Position numbers and translations under genes: made by a program | Assembly (NCBI GenBank): GCA_026986535.1 | Contig: JALSOK010000114.1 | Span: 1-32,393, forward strand | Origin: Caldifarciminota bacterium | GTDB lineage: Bacteria; Hydrothermota; Hydrothermia; LBFQ01; DSFT01 | DNA length: 32,393 nt | Reading direction: 5' to 3' | Notes under the pieces: model-generated | Database searches by the model: none | What the model was told of the DNA's origin: nothing | What the model saw: the letters and a program-made list of their open reading frames with translations, nothing else | In this document: one piece after another, positions 17,586 to 25,614 of the stretch | Numbering within the stretch: position 1 is the first letter of the stretch | Layout: each line of letters starts with the position of its first letter

Positions 17586-18881
17586 CAAAGCACTCAGGAT
17601 TCTCTCTTTCAGTATTCGGGCATTGTGGGCTATTTTCTCCGGGTCCAGCGTCTTGAGCTCCCTTTTCTCCATGAGAATTCTGCCGTTGACCAGGACACTC
17701 TGCACATCGCTTCCCTTTGCAGCGTATACCAGGTGGGAATAGGGGTCGTATATGGGCATCATGTGGAACCCCGAGAGGGAAACCGTTATGAGGTCTGCCC
17801 TCTTCCCTACCTCTACACTTCCCACGATGCCGTCTATTCCAAGCACCATTGCTCCCCCTATGGTGGCCATTCTGACCACCTCCCGGGCGTTCATGACCGT
17901 GGGATCCAGTCTGTGAACTTTGTGGACCAGGGCGGCGCTCCTCATCTCGTCCACCATGTCCAGGTCATTGTTAGATGCGGCTCCATCCGGTGCGAGCCCC
18001 ACCTTCACCCCCCTCTTCAGCATATCGGGGACTGGAGCCACTCCGCTGGCCAGCTTCATGTTGCTCTGTGTGTTGTGGGCAACGCCCACTCCCCTCTCCC
18101 TGAAGATGTCTATTTCTTCCCCGTCCAGCCACACGCTGTGGGCTGCGATAAACCCATCGAATAACACCCCGATGGAATCCAGATACCTGACGGGTGTGGT
18201 TCCGTACTGCTTTTTAATCTGCTGGACTTCAGCCCTCGTTTCCGACACATGCATGTGGAGGGGAACCCCGTACCTGCGGGCCATTTCGTATCCCCTGAGT
18301 ATTAAGTCCCTCGAGCACGAATAGGGGGCATGCAGGCCCATTACGGGATAAATGAGCTCATCTTCTTTCCAGTTTTTTATGAAGCTTTCTGCTATGGCCA
18401 GCCCTTCATCGGGGCTTTTCGCTGAGGGGGTCGGGAAGTCTATGACACCCTCGGAAATGAATCCCCTCATGCCTGCCTCCCTCGTGATGCGGGCTGTTAT
18501 TTCTGGGAAGAAGTACATGTCGTTGAAGGTGGTGGTTCCGCTGGAAATCATCTCTGCAAGGGCCAGAGGTACGGACAGCTCTATGAATTCTTCATCCACC
18601 ACCCTGTTCTCCGCCGGCCAGATATAGTTCTGTAGCCAGTCCATGAGCTCCCTATCGTCTGCAAGCCCCCTGAACCCCACCATGGCTATGTGGGTGTGGG
18701 TGTTTATGAAGCCGGGCATAAGGATTGCCGGTCTGTCGTCTATCACATACGCCCCATCTTCCTGGATCCCCTTCCCCACGGCTTTTATAATGCCATCTTC
18801 CACAAGTACGGCACCATCTTCGATTATGGTGTCATTCTCGTCCATGGTCAGGATGTAATCGGCCTTTATGAGAATCTTCAT
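17580..18881 (-). CDS. mtaD: Methylthioadenosine/adenosylhomocysteine deaminase-type amidohydrolase
   Basis: 433-residue metal-dependent amidohydrolase of the MtaD/TrzA/ATZ class, which deaminates MTA, SAH or a similar purine nucleoside. Metal-binding His62 and His64 are in INTHTHIAMVGFRG. MISSGTTTFNDMYFF, LHMHVSETRAEV, the FIAAHSVWL histidine, GVGVAHNTQSNMKLASG and APDGAASNNDLD follow in the family order. A short beta-sandwich is formed by both ends (residues 1-55 and about 375-433). ATG at 18881 is chosen over a TTG six bases earlier because a TATAAT box ends exactly 6 bases before it. Length is typical. It faces sod tail to tail. The natural substrate cannot be told from motifs; other ATZ-family deaminases are alternatives. 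Confidence 0.88.
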   Translation of the reverse strand: MKILIKADYILTMDENDTIIEDGAVLVEDGIIKAVGKGIQEDGAYVIDDRPAILMPGFINTHTHIAMVGFRGLADDRELMDWLQNYIWPAENRVVDEEFIELSVPLALAEMISSGTTTFNDMYFFPEITARITREAGMRGFISEGVIDFPTPSAKSPDEGLAIAESFIKNWKEDELIYPVMGLHAPYSCSRDLILRGYEMARRYGVPLHMHVSETRAEVQQIKKQYGTTPVRYLDSIGVLFDGFIAAHSVWLDGEEIDIFRERGVGVAHNTQSNMKLASGVAPVPDMLKRGVKVGLAPDGAASNNDLDMVDEMRSAALVHKVHRLDPTVMNAREVVRMATIGGAMVLGIDGIVGSVEVGKRADLITVSLSGFHMMPIYDPYSHLVYAAKGSDVQSVLVNGRILMEKRELKTLDPEKIAHNARILKERILSALK

Positions 18882-18915
18882 GGCCAAATTATAAATTCCA
18901 CCTCCTTCCGTTCAA
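18882..18915 (-). promoter_or_regulatory. Leaderless promoter of mtaD
   Basis: On the minus strand, TTGAAC (18915-18910) and TATAAT (18893-18888) are separated by 16 bases, and TATAAT ends 6 bases before the ATG. This is one of the best complete -35/-10 pairs among the leaderless units. The -35 overlaps the stop codon of the upstream membrane protein gene. Confidence 0.65.
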
Positions 18916-19580
18916 TCGGGAAGCATATACAGCATGGCCATCAATGCACCGGAAGAACTGTAGAAGAAATGGGCCACCAGGCTGTATGTCAGGTTATCCG
19001 TGGACATGAAGGAAGCGTAGGATACCGTTGCAATGGCGAGCAGAATTCCGGCTAATACCCCTATGGTCCATCTCATACCCAGGTCACTGCCCCAGAATAT
19101 GCGCAGAACTGCGGATGCCACCAGAATCAGAAACAGGGACAGCCCTGTCAGTATCCAGCCCAGGAGGGAAATCTCGTTGTTTATGCCCATGTAGATGGCT
19201 ATGGCGGAGAGGAATGCAAAGACTATGAGAACCTGTATCCACTCCTTCAGTTCGAGGCTGTAGCCCATGCTGTAGAGGTTTATGAACATGAACACCACGC
19301 CTATAATGAGGAAGATGTATCCGATTATATTCAGTGTGTGGGACAGGCTTCCATGCGTGAGGAATCCGGCAGTTATGAACAATCCTCCCGTTCCCAGAAA
19401 TGCTATCAGTTTCGCTCTGGCCGTCTCCAGTTTCAGGGATATGGCCTTTCTCCATGCAACGAGTGCGAATATTAAGAAGCTCAGAGCACTGACCAGGTGA
19501 ATATTCTGGGGATTCGTAATAGCAAAATGGGTATAAATCAAAGCAATGGACGCTATAAAAATGGATACAAGTACCAGCAT
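18912..19580 (-). CDS. Polytopic membrane protein, unknown
   Basis: 222 residues with seven or eight predicted membrane helices (about 2-21, 28-44, 58-76, 85-106, 116-133, 139-163, 173-190, 200-220) joined by very short loops. I do not recognise the family. The only longer polar stretch is WRKAISLKLETARAK between helices 2 and 3. Basic residues there suggest a cytoplasmic loop. It reads toward mtaD, whose promoter overlaps this gene's stop, so the two may be partly co-transcribed. The start has a -10 element (TAAAAT) 6 bases upstream and no ribosome binding site. A 7TM sensor or transporter role would be guesswork. Confidence 0.75.
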   Translation of the reverse strand: MLVLVSIFIASIALIYTHFAITNPQNIHLVSALSFLIFALVAWRKAISLKLETARAKLIAFLGTGGLFITAGFLTHGSLSHTLNIIGYIFLIIGVVFMFINLYSMGYSLELKEWIQVLIVFAFLSAIAIYMGINNEISLLGWILTGLSLFLILVASAVLRIFWGSDLGMRWTIGVLAGILLAIATVSYASFMSTDNLTYSLVAHFFYSSSGALMAMLYMLPD

Positions 19581-19592
19581 GACCCAATTTTA
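19581..19592 (-). promoter_or_regulatory. Leaderless promoter -10 for the polytopic membrane protein
   Basis: On the minus strand TAAAAT (19592-19587) is followed by TGGGTC (6 bases) and the ATG at 19580. No Shine-Dalgarno sequence is present and the -35 is unclear. Confidence 0.5.
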
Positions 19593-19634
19593 CAGCGTCT
19601 ATAGATATTCTGTTGGAAATCAGTGATTTAAAAT

Positions 19635-19763
19635 ATGGGAAATTGTGGCTGTTCCCTGCCTGCACCCGACGGGCCCCTCCCGGGCTTTCTGTGTCGGCCC
19701 TGTGGAAGCGAATGGAGACCCGTGTCCCTTGAAATCGGTATTGGAAATGCTTTAAACTTTTAG
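19635..19763 (+). other. Candidate small Cys-rich ORF or structured RNA upstream of tRNA-Glu
   Basis: Between a divergent gene and the tRNA lies a GC-rich patch flanked by AT-rich DNA. It can be read as a 42-codon ORF (ATG 19635, TAG 19761-19763) with CGC near residue 4 and CRPCG near residue 20, a zinc-ribbon-like spacing. The same patch also folds locally: GGGAA/TTCCC around 19637-19656 and an ACGGG/CCCGT plus CTCC/GGAG stem enclosing a GGGC/GCCC hairpin to about 19727. A -10-like TTTAAAAT touches the ATG, which is too close for a leaderless start. The ORF's 3' end overlaps the tRNA promoter. I cannot decide between peptide, small RNA and neither; no match to SRP or 6S RNA was seen. Confidence 0.25.
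19729..19758 (+). promoter_or_regulatory. tRNA-Glu promoter
   Basis: TTGAAA (19729-19734) and TAAACT (19753-19758) lie 18 bases apart. The -10 ends 10 bases before the first tRNA nucleotide, so the primary transcript should carry a 5' leader of only about 2-5 nt. Confidence 0.6.
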
Positions 19764-19768
19764 GACAA

Positions 19769-19843
19769 GCCCCCATCGTCTAGCCTGGTCCAGGACGCCA
19801 GGTTCTCAACCTGGAAACCCGGGTTCAAATCCCGGTGGGGGCG
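19769..19843 (+). tRNA. tRNA-Glu (anticodon CTC)
   Basis: 75-nt cloverleaf. The acceptor stem is GCCCCCA paired with TGGGGGC. The D stem is GTC/GAC, and the anticodon stem CCAGG/CCTGG has loop TTCTCAA, giving anticodon CTC (reads GAG, Glu). The T arm is CCGGG-TTCAAAT-CCCGG. Discriminator base is G. CCA is not encoded, so it must be added. The body is similar to E. coli tRNA-Glu (ATCGTCTAG...GGAC). It converges on the HARP gene, whose stop codon lies 2 bases beyond the discriminator. No terminator hairpin separates them. Confidence 0.95.
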
Positions 19844-19845
19844 CT

Positions 19846-20412
19846 TCACTCTTCTGTTTCCCTCCTCATGAGCCTGTAGAGAACTGCCGGTTCTATTATC
19901 TCTATACCCAGTTTCCTTGCGAGGTCTATCTGTCCCTCATCGGCTGTGGACAGGGAAGCATCTTCCTGAAGGGCCAGCAGAATGGTGTCTATGTCTTCTT
20001 TCGAATCCACTATCCCTTCCCTCATCACCCGCCTGTAATTATCCCTGAGATACCTGATGGCTTCCTTCTCCTCCTTATCCCTGAACTCCCTTACGGCCTT
20101 TTCTGCAACCCTCAGCCCCCTGTTTATCCTGTCCCGCATCTGTGCGAGGAAATCGTAAAGGACAATGCCCGGAATGCGGACTTCGTACTTGTTGGGGGTT
20201 TTTATGCGGACCACCCTGTAGAAATCCACTGGAAGTTCCTGAAAGAATGTCTTTAACTCTTCGACCGTCGATGGAGTGGCGTATATTTCGTAGCCCGAAT
20301 CTCCTGCCAGATGTATAAATTCCTCCATGGCCTCTTCCAGGCTTCTGGCTATTTCTCTGGTGCTGTACGGATTTGTAATTACGCTCGTATCTATTACAAC
20401 CTTCCTCTTCAC
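19846..20412 (-). CDS. HARP-type protein-only RNase P family protein (PIN-like, UPF0278)
   Basis: 188-residue PIN-domain-like protein of the family once called RNA ligase partner or UPF0278, which includes Aquifex RNase P (Aq_880, about 190 aa). Sequence order fits: VVIDTSVITNP with Asp8, ATPSTVEELKTF, the signature KTPNKYEVRIPGIVLYDFL then RDRINRGLRVAEKAV, a helical spike region at about 100-132, then DSKEDIDTILLAL (Asp136, Asp140, Asp142) and STADEGQIDLA (Asp158). These acids match the PIN metal centre. Known HARPs remove 5' leaders of pre-tRNA without RNA. It starts with GTG one base after the epimerase stop, with GGAGG 6 bases before it. It meets the tRNA-Glu gene tail to tail. Whether it is the sole RNase P depends on rnpB elsewhere. 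Confidence 0.88.
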   Translation of the reverse strand: MKRKVVIDTSVITNPYSTREIARSLEEAMEEFIHLAGDSGYEIYATPSTVEELKTFFQELPVDFYRVVRIKTPNKYEVRIPGIVLYDFLAQMRDRINRGLRVAEKAVREFRDKEEKEAIRYLRDNYRRVMREGIVDSKEDIDTILLALQEDASLSTADEGQIDLARKLGIEIIEPAVLYRLMRRETEE

Positions 20413-20413
20413 T

Positions 20414-20785
20414 TCAATCCTCCACCAGTTCTATCAGTATCCTGTGGGTGGAATCGAGGTCCAGGAATACCACGCGGGGTGCAGTGATTCCCTTTTCTAT
20501 GGGGGTTATGGGAGGAAAGTCCTTCAGATAATCTTCCAGGCGCTTCACCTTAAAAGCCAGATGGTGTATTCCATTGCCCCTCTTCTTGAGGAACTTGCTT
20601 ATGGCTGTATCCTCTCTCATCGGTGTCATGACCTCTATCCTTACATTTTCGAGGCTGAACACCGCTATCCTGAGGCCCCTGCCTTCGTCAACTTCTATTT
20701 TCGGTTCCACCCCGAAGAGTTTCCTGTAAGAATTTACGGTTTCCTCGAAATCGTTGACCGCTATCGCGACATGGTCCAGCTTCAT
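20414..20785 (-). CDS. Methylmalonyl-CoA epimerase-like VOC protein
   Basis: 123-residue vicinal-oxygen-chelate protein with two beta-alpha-beta-beta-beta modules. LDHVAIAVNDFEETVNSYRKLFG at the start, GNGIHHLAFKV in the middle and the terminal HRILIELVED are the pattern of methylmalonyl-CoA epimerase, which interconverts the (R) and (S) isomers. Predicted metal ligands are the His of DHVAI, the His of GIHHLA and the Glu of IELVE. Length is slightly below the usual 130-140. No mutase or propionyl-CoA carboxylase gene is nearby, so a related VOC function is possible. It is followed after one base by the HARP gene, and its start is 7 bases after a weak -10 (TAGATT). Confidence 0.82.
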   Translation of the reverse strand: MKLDHVAIAVNDFEETVNSYRKLFGVEPKIEVDEGRGLRIAVFSLENVRIEVMTPMREDTAISKFLKKRGNGIHHLAFKVKRLEDYLKDFPPITPIEKGITAPRVVFLDLDSTHRILIELVED

Positions 20786-20809
20786 GTGTAAAAATCTAAA
20801 GGACCGTCC

Positions 20810-22651
20810 TCACGCATTCACATATTTTATGTAATTCAGCAGTCTGTCGAGTATGTAAGAAGCTTCCAGGTCCCTGTATGCATCCTGAAAGAAGGGGATT
20901 GCCTGCACCATCTTCCTGGCTTCCCTTTTCAATCTCCTGGCCTCTTCGGATCTTCCGCTTTCCATGAGTTTCATGGATTGTCTGGCCTTTTGCTCGAATT
21001 CGTAAATGTCGTAGAGGATGTTCCTGTCCTTTATCCAGAGTACCACCGTATCCTCCTCTGCATGGGATTTTATGGTGCAGGAATTCTCGAGCAGTTTGAT
21101 AATCTTCCTGTACCGGCGCATCCTTTTTCTGGGAACCGTTATGCGGTTTCCATCCAGCAGTTTCAGAAGGAAGAGGACCTGATCCCCCTTCAGCTCGATG
21201 CTCTCCCGCAGGTATATTATCCTGGGCTTTTTCCTCAGAAGCAGAACCCTGACCCTTATATCTTTTTCCAGGAGCAGTTTATAGAGGGGTCTGAGCTCGG
21301 GGAAGCTCTTCAGGCGGGTTATGTGTTTCGGCCTGGTCAGTATAATAATCATGAGAAGCCCCATCAGATGGTATTTTTTCGCAAGCCTGTAGGATTCCTT
21401 CAGCTTGCCCATTTCGTAGTACCGGGCTATCCTGTGGCGGGGAGTGAAGGCTTTTTTAGTCTTTCCAAAGAGGATGCTCAACTCCCCGGATCTGTCTATG
21501 CAGGTCTCCACCTTTTTCAGGGCTTCCTGCTTTTTGCCCATGGCCATGAGGAGGTTGCTTTGGGCAATTTCGAGGGCCAGCATCGAGACCCCAGGTGTGG
21601 CCTTCTGCTGGAGCATCTTTTCCAGAAAGTGTCCGGCCTCCTCCAGCCGGCCGGAAAATAGATTTACATAGAACATTGCATAATTGAGCCTATTTCTAAC
21701 AGAATCTATGTCCGTATTCCTGTGTTTTTCGTAGAGCTCTTTTACCGCCTTGAAGTCTCCGGAAAACAGGACGCTTATCACATGATTCGGATCCTGCTTG
21801 TTTGCAAACTGCGGGAAGCCCAGTATCCTCAGCCTCGTCATCAGGGCATTCTTTATGCACATGTTCTTCACTCTTCCGAGTCCTTTTATCAGCTTACCGG
21901 TGTGCTTCATAAAACTGCTACTCCCTGTATGAAGCAGATAGAGGCAGTAGGTGGACAGGGCGAGCAGATAGTACTCATCTGAGAGCTTTCTCAGGGATTC
22001 CCTGTTTATCTGGAATGTCTCTGCGACTTCTTTGATGGTCCTGGAGTAAGTTTCCCTGCTGTCCCATGTCATCTGTGGAATAAGGTATATCTTCAGTCCC
22101 ATGATTCTGAATCTGGTTCTCTGCATGCGGGGGTTCAGATTCTCCTCTATATCTTCCAGGTCTCTCAGGATTTCCTTTACTCCGTAATTGGTGTTGCAGT
22201 ACAGGTAAAAAGCTTTCGATACCTTCAGGTGGGCGGGAAGCAGTTCATCCGGAATGGAGGCCAGGGATGAAATATCTTCTACTGTGTACATTTTGCCTAT
22301 GTGCTTTCTGAAGAGGTCCCATTTCCCCTCCCTCGCATACCACCACAGGTGAGTTTCCAGCTCCCTGTCCGGCTTCCTGAGAATCTTCCTGATGGAGCTT
22401 TCGGAGACCCTTTCATCCAGATTGCTGGCGATTTCCTTTATGCTCATGCCCTTTTCGTAAAGTTCTATGATTCTCTTTCTCAATTTCTCCGGCTTTTTTC
22501 TTCCGTGGGGCCTGTAGTCCCACCCTTCTTTCTTAATGCGGAGCACGGTTTCCAGAGAACAGTTGTATTTGCCTGCCAGTTGCCTCAGGGACAGGATGCC
22601 TGCCTCGATATCTTTGAGAATCAAAAATTTCTTCTCCAAAACTTCACCCAT
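20810..22651 (-). CDS. Large regulator: double HTH, helical repeats and degenerate SARP/BTAD-like C-terminus
   Basis: 613-residue protein that I do not recognise as a named family. Two helix-turn-helix units of the resolvase/transposase type lie at the N-terminus (about residues 10-45, LSLRQLAGKYNCSLETVLRI; and 55-92, MSIKEIASNLDERVSESSIR). Residues about 95-420 are alpha-helical with TPR-like pairs (SGRLEEAGHFLEKMLQ, MGKKQEALKKVETCI). The end (about 465-613) reads like a worn winged helix plus BTAD: YLRESIELKGDQVLFLLKLL, a basic stretch, VVLWIKDRNILYDIYEFEQKA, then GRSEEARRLKREARKM. In SARP regulators that pair is normally N-terminal. The start is leaderless-type and diverges from the DUF4175-like gene. 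Targets are unknown; the adjacent genes are the obvious candidates. Confidence 0.7.
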   Translation of the reverse strand: MGEVLEKKFLILKDIEAGILSLRQLAGKYNCSLETVLRIKKEGWDYRPHGRKKPEKLRKRIIELYEKGMSIKEIASNLDERVSESSIRKILRKPDRELETHLWWYAREGKWDLFRKHIGKMYTVEDISSLASIPDELLPAHLKVSKAFYLYCNTNYGVKEILRDLEDIEENLNPRMQRTRFRIMGLKIYLIPQMTWDSRETYSRTIKEVAETFQINRESLRKLSDEYYLLALSTYCLYLLHTGSSSFMKHTGKLIKGLGRVKNMCIKNALMTRLRILGFPQFANKQDPNHVISVLFSGDFKAVKELYEKHRNTDIDSVRNRLNYAMFYVNLFSGRLEEAGHFLEKMLQQKATPGVSMLALEIAQSNLLMAMGKKQEALKKVETCIDRSGELSILFGKTKKAFTPRHRIARYYEMGKLKESYRLAKKYHLMGLLMIIILTRPKHITRLKSFPELRPLYKLLLEKDIRVRVLLLRKKPRIIYLRESIELKGDQVLFLLKLLDGNRITVPRKRMRRYRKIIKLLENSCTIKSHAEEDTVVLWIKDRNILYDIYEFEQKARQSMKLMESGRSEEARRLKREARKMVQAIPFFQDAYRDLEASYILDRLLNYIKYVNA

Positions 22652-22689
22652 TCATCACAATTTTAATGGGGTGGATTTTGCTTTATAAT
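22652..22689. promoter_or_regulatory. Divergent promoter region
   Basis: A 48-base gap serves two diverging units. On the minus strand TAAAAT (22665-22660) ends 8 bases before the regulator ATG. On the plus strand TATAAT (22684-22689) precedes the GTG at 22700 by 10 bases. Any binding of the regulator here could control both units. Confidence 0.55.
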
Positions 22690-22699
22690 TGCGTGCAGG

Positions 22700-25588
22700 G
22701 TGAAAAAACCTATCATTCTGGGAAGAATTTATCTGCTCCTGTGGGCCCTCATCGAGGCCCTATTCATCGGTATCTCCACATCTCTGTTTCTCATGGCCAT
22801 CTATCCCTTTCCTGTTTCTTTCGCTTCCCTCCTTTCCGCTCTGGTTTCAGTCCTCTACGCTTTGTGGAAGTTCCTCCGCTCCGGAGATAGGGAGATTGCA
22901 TGGATGTACGAATATTCCCATCCGGACCTGGATGAACTCCTTATAACCTATGTGGAGACGGGAGATGAGAGGCTCGCTTCCCGCTTGAAGAAGAAGAGAT
23001 TACACTTCTGGCGCATATATCGTCCGGACTGGAGAATTTTTGCCCTCTTACCCCTATCCGCGGCGGTATTCGCCATCTCTTTTCAGCTGAGGAGGCCCCT
23101 CTACCTGTGGAGGCTGGGTATCGTTGACAGGGAGGTATCCGCGAGGGTGGATGGGTATGTATTCTTCTACGGGGAGGATGTTCCTGTGCTCGTGGTGAGC
23201 CGCAGTCCCCTGCCCGAGAATGTTCTGGTTGCAGGGCCGGATACGGCCATCAGCCTGAGGGTGCTTCCCGGGGATACCATGAGGGATACCCTTTCCGGCC
23301 TGAATGCTGGAAGGTATTATCTGCGCTTTGCTTCTGCTGTTTTGGATTCGTTTGCCGTTGTGTCCCGTCCCGTGGTGGAGAGTCTGAGGGTGGAGATTTT
23401 CGCTCCGTACATCGGGAGAACTTATATCTTTCGAAACGCCTACGAGGTTCCCGCCCTCCAGGGGAGCCGGGTGCGGCTGAGGGTGTACCACGATGGGGAC
23501 AGTGTCCGGCTCGAGGGTGTGGATTCTGTACTGAGAGTGGTTTCCGATACACAGATTGCATTCCGCCTTTACAGGATGGGAAGATCCTACCTTTTTCCCC
23601 GCAGAATCTCTATAAAGATGGTCAGGGATATGCCTCCGGTTGTTCGGATAGTTCTGCCGTCCCGAAAATTCGTCTATCTGCCGGAGGATGGGGTTGTACC
23701 TCTGGGGGCTGTTTCCACGGATGACATCGGTCTGCGCAGGGTGAGGATTTCGTATGTCTTCGACAATTCATCGAGGGAGGTCGTATCCATGCGTCCCGAC
23801 TCTCCCCTGAAGGACACCTTCCTGAGGTATGTGGATCTCAATGCCTCCGGTATGCTTCCGGGGGATGAGGTCAGGATAGAGGTTGTGGCTGAGGATCTGC
23901 GGGGTCAGAGGTCGAAAGACATGATTACCGTCCGGTTTCCCACCCTCCACGAGCAGACGAGCATGTCGGATACCATGATGGCCACATCCACCGGTCGCAT
24001 GGAGGATGTGTTCGAAAAGGCTGATCAGCTTCAGGAGGATGTACGCCGCATATACACCATGGACTCCACGGGGATAAGGGGATTGATGGAAAGGGTGGAA
24101 GAAATCAACAGGCAGATGCAGGAGGTATCGCGCCAGATGCAGGAAATGTCCCGATTTATTCCCTTCGATGAGGAACTACAGCAGATGGTGGAGAAACTGG
24201 AGGAGATCTACAGGCGCATACTGGACGGGGAAATGAAGTCCATACTGGAAAAACTGCAGAAGCTGGAAAATCGGAATCTTTCCGATATGGACAGGAAGAG
24301 ATTGATGGACAGGGTGATCAGGGATATGGAGCGCCTCAAGGAGAGCATCAGGGCCACTTATGAAACCCTCAACAGATTCTATCAGGAGAAGCGCCTGGAG
24401 GAGCTGGCCCGCCAGCTGGAAGAGCTGGCTTTTCGTCAGGAGCTCGCCTCCGGTCCTGCGGAGCAGGATTCCATAGCCGCTATGATGGATTCCATCTCAT
24501 CTTCCATGAGGGAGCTTTCGAAACAGCTGGAAAGACCCTTTAGTGATTCCCTCAGCAATATGGGAAGCGAGGCGGACTCCTTATCTTTGGATATGAAGCA
24601 GATGGTGCAGAGGATGCGCTCTGGCCAGAGGGTTTCCCCCAGTGAGAGGATGGAAATGGCCCGGAGGATGCGAAACCTCTCCTCCCGCATGTCCAGGATG
24701 CTCTCGTCCATGATTTCCTCCAGAAAGAAGGAGATTCTCGAGGAATTGAGAAGGATAAGGGAGCAGGTGGCCTTCATCCTTTACAACTCCGATGTGAAGG
24801 AGTATTACGAGCAGCAGAATGTGGTGGATGCTCTGAGGGTGGTCCTCCTTCAGCTGAGGGAGGTGATTCCGAAGAATTTCCTCGTATCTGCATCCATAGT
24901 GGGGTATCTGTACTCAGCATTCGACAATGCGGATGAGGCTCGACTTCGCATGTACTATGGTGATGACCGGGGGGCGGAGCCCTTCCTGGAGGGGGAGCGC
25001 AGGGATATGCTTCTGTCCCTTATAGAGGTCAGTAAATCCATGAATCAGATTTCCAGCGCCTCCTCATCCACGGGTTTTCAGGAAATGCTTCAGCAGATGG
25101 CCAGGGCTGTAGGGCAACAGGCTTCCCTCAACGGGAGATTGCAGATGATGATCTCCAGGGGAAATGTTTCCGTGGAGGCTTACAGGAGGCTGGCGGACCA
25201 GCAGGCCCGCATCAGACAGATGCTGGAGGGCATCAGGAGGGGGCTGGAATCCATAGGGGAGAGGGGGAGGGAGCATGCCCGTCGCCTCAGGGAGATAGAG
25301 AAGGAGATGGAGGACATCGAAAGGCGGATTCGTCTTGGAAAGGTGGACAGGAAACTCCTGGAGAGGCAGAGGAAGATTCTCAACAGATTGATGGAGGCAT
25401 ATACGGGGCTGAAGAGCCAGGAGCTGGAGAGGAAGAGGCAGGCTGTAAGGGCCCGTCCGTACAGGATGGAGATTCCCCCTGTGCCGGAGGAGGTTCTAAT
25501 AAGGCGCAGGATCCTACAGCTCATGACCAGTCCCGACGAAGTGGGAGAGCTTCTGGAGATATACAGGAAGATATTACAGCGCTTCTGA
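22700..25588 (+). CDS. Membrane-anchored DUF4175-like coiled-coil protein
   Basis: 962-residue protein. Two or three membrane helices lie in the first 120 residues (about 10-32, 36-58 and 98-116) with the cytoplasmic-looking WMYEYSHPDLDELLITYV between them. A beta-rich region follows (about 130-410) with the element VSTDDIGLRRVRISYVF at 338-354, typical of DUF4175-type proteins. The remainder (about 420-960) is almost continuous charged, Met/Gln/Glu/Arg-rich helix likely to form long coiled coils. The start is GTG with a TATAAT 10 bases upstream; GCAGGG is a poor ribosome binding site. It begins the run with the CorC-like, WecA-like and CapD-like genes. In other phyla related proteins sit next to MoxR/DUF58 genes, which are absent here. 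An envelope or periplasm-spanning structural role is inference. Confidence 0.7.
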   Translation: MKKPIILGRIYLLLWALIEALFIGISTSLFLMAIYPFPVSFASLLSALVSVLYALWKFLRSGDREIAWMYEYSHPDLDELLITYVETGDERLASRLKKKRLHFWRIYRPDWRIFALLPLSAAVFAISFQLRRPLYLWRLGIVDREVSARVDGYVFFYGEDVPVLVVSRSPLPENVLVAGPDTAISLRVLPGDTMRDTLSGLNAGRYYLRFASAVLDSFAVVSRPVVESLRVEIFAPYIGRTYIFRNAYEVPALQGSRVRLRVYHDGDSVRLEGVDSVLRVVSDTQIAFRLYRMGRSYLFPRRISIKMVRDMPPVVRIVLPSRKFVYLPEDGVVPLGAVSTDDIGLRRVRISYVFDNSSREVVSMRPDSPLKDTFLRYVDLNASGMLPGDEVRIEVVAEDLRGQRSKDMITVRFPTLHEQTSMSDTMMATSTGRMEDVFEKADQLQEDVRRIYTMDSTGIRGLMERVEEINRQMQEVSRQMQEMSRFIPFDEELQQMVEKLEEIYRRILDGEMKSILEKLQKLENRNLSDMDRKRLMDRVIRDMERLKESIRATYETLNRFYQEKRLEELARQLEELAFRQELASGPAEQDSIAAMMDSISSSMRELSKQLERPFSDSLSNMGSEADSLSLDMKQMVQRMRSGQRVSPSERMEMARRMRNLSSRMSRMLSSMISSRKKEILEELRRIREQVAFILYNSDVKEYYEQQNVVDALRVVLLQLREVIPKNFLVSASIVGYLYSAFDNADEARLRMYYGDDRGAEPFLEGERRDMLLSLIEVSKSMNQISSASSSTGFQEMLQQMARAVGQQASLNGRLQMMISRGNVSVEAYRRLADQQARIRQMLEGIRRGLESIGERGREHARRLREIEKEMEDIERRIRLGKVDRKLLERQRKILNRLMEAYTGLKSQELERKRQAVRARPYRMEIPPVPEEVLIRRRILQLMTSPDEVGELLEIYRKILQRF

Positions 25589-25614
25589 GTTTTACATTAT
25601 AATTTTCGCAGGCA

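Noticed and set aside
19637-19740. SRP (4.5S) or 6S RNA in the GC-rich patch
   Set aside because: The conserved SRP apical loop sequence is absent on both strands, and the patch is too short for 6S RNA.
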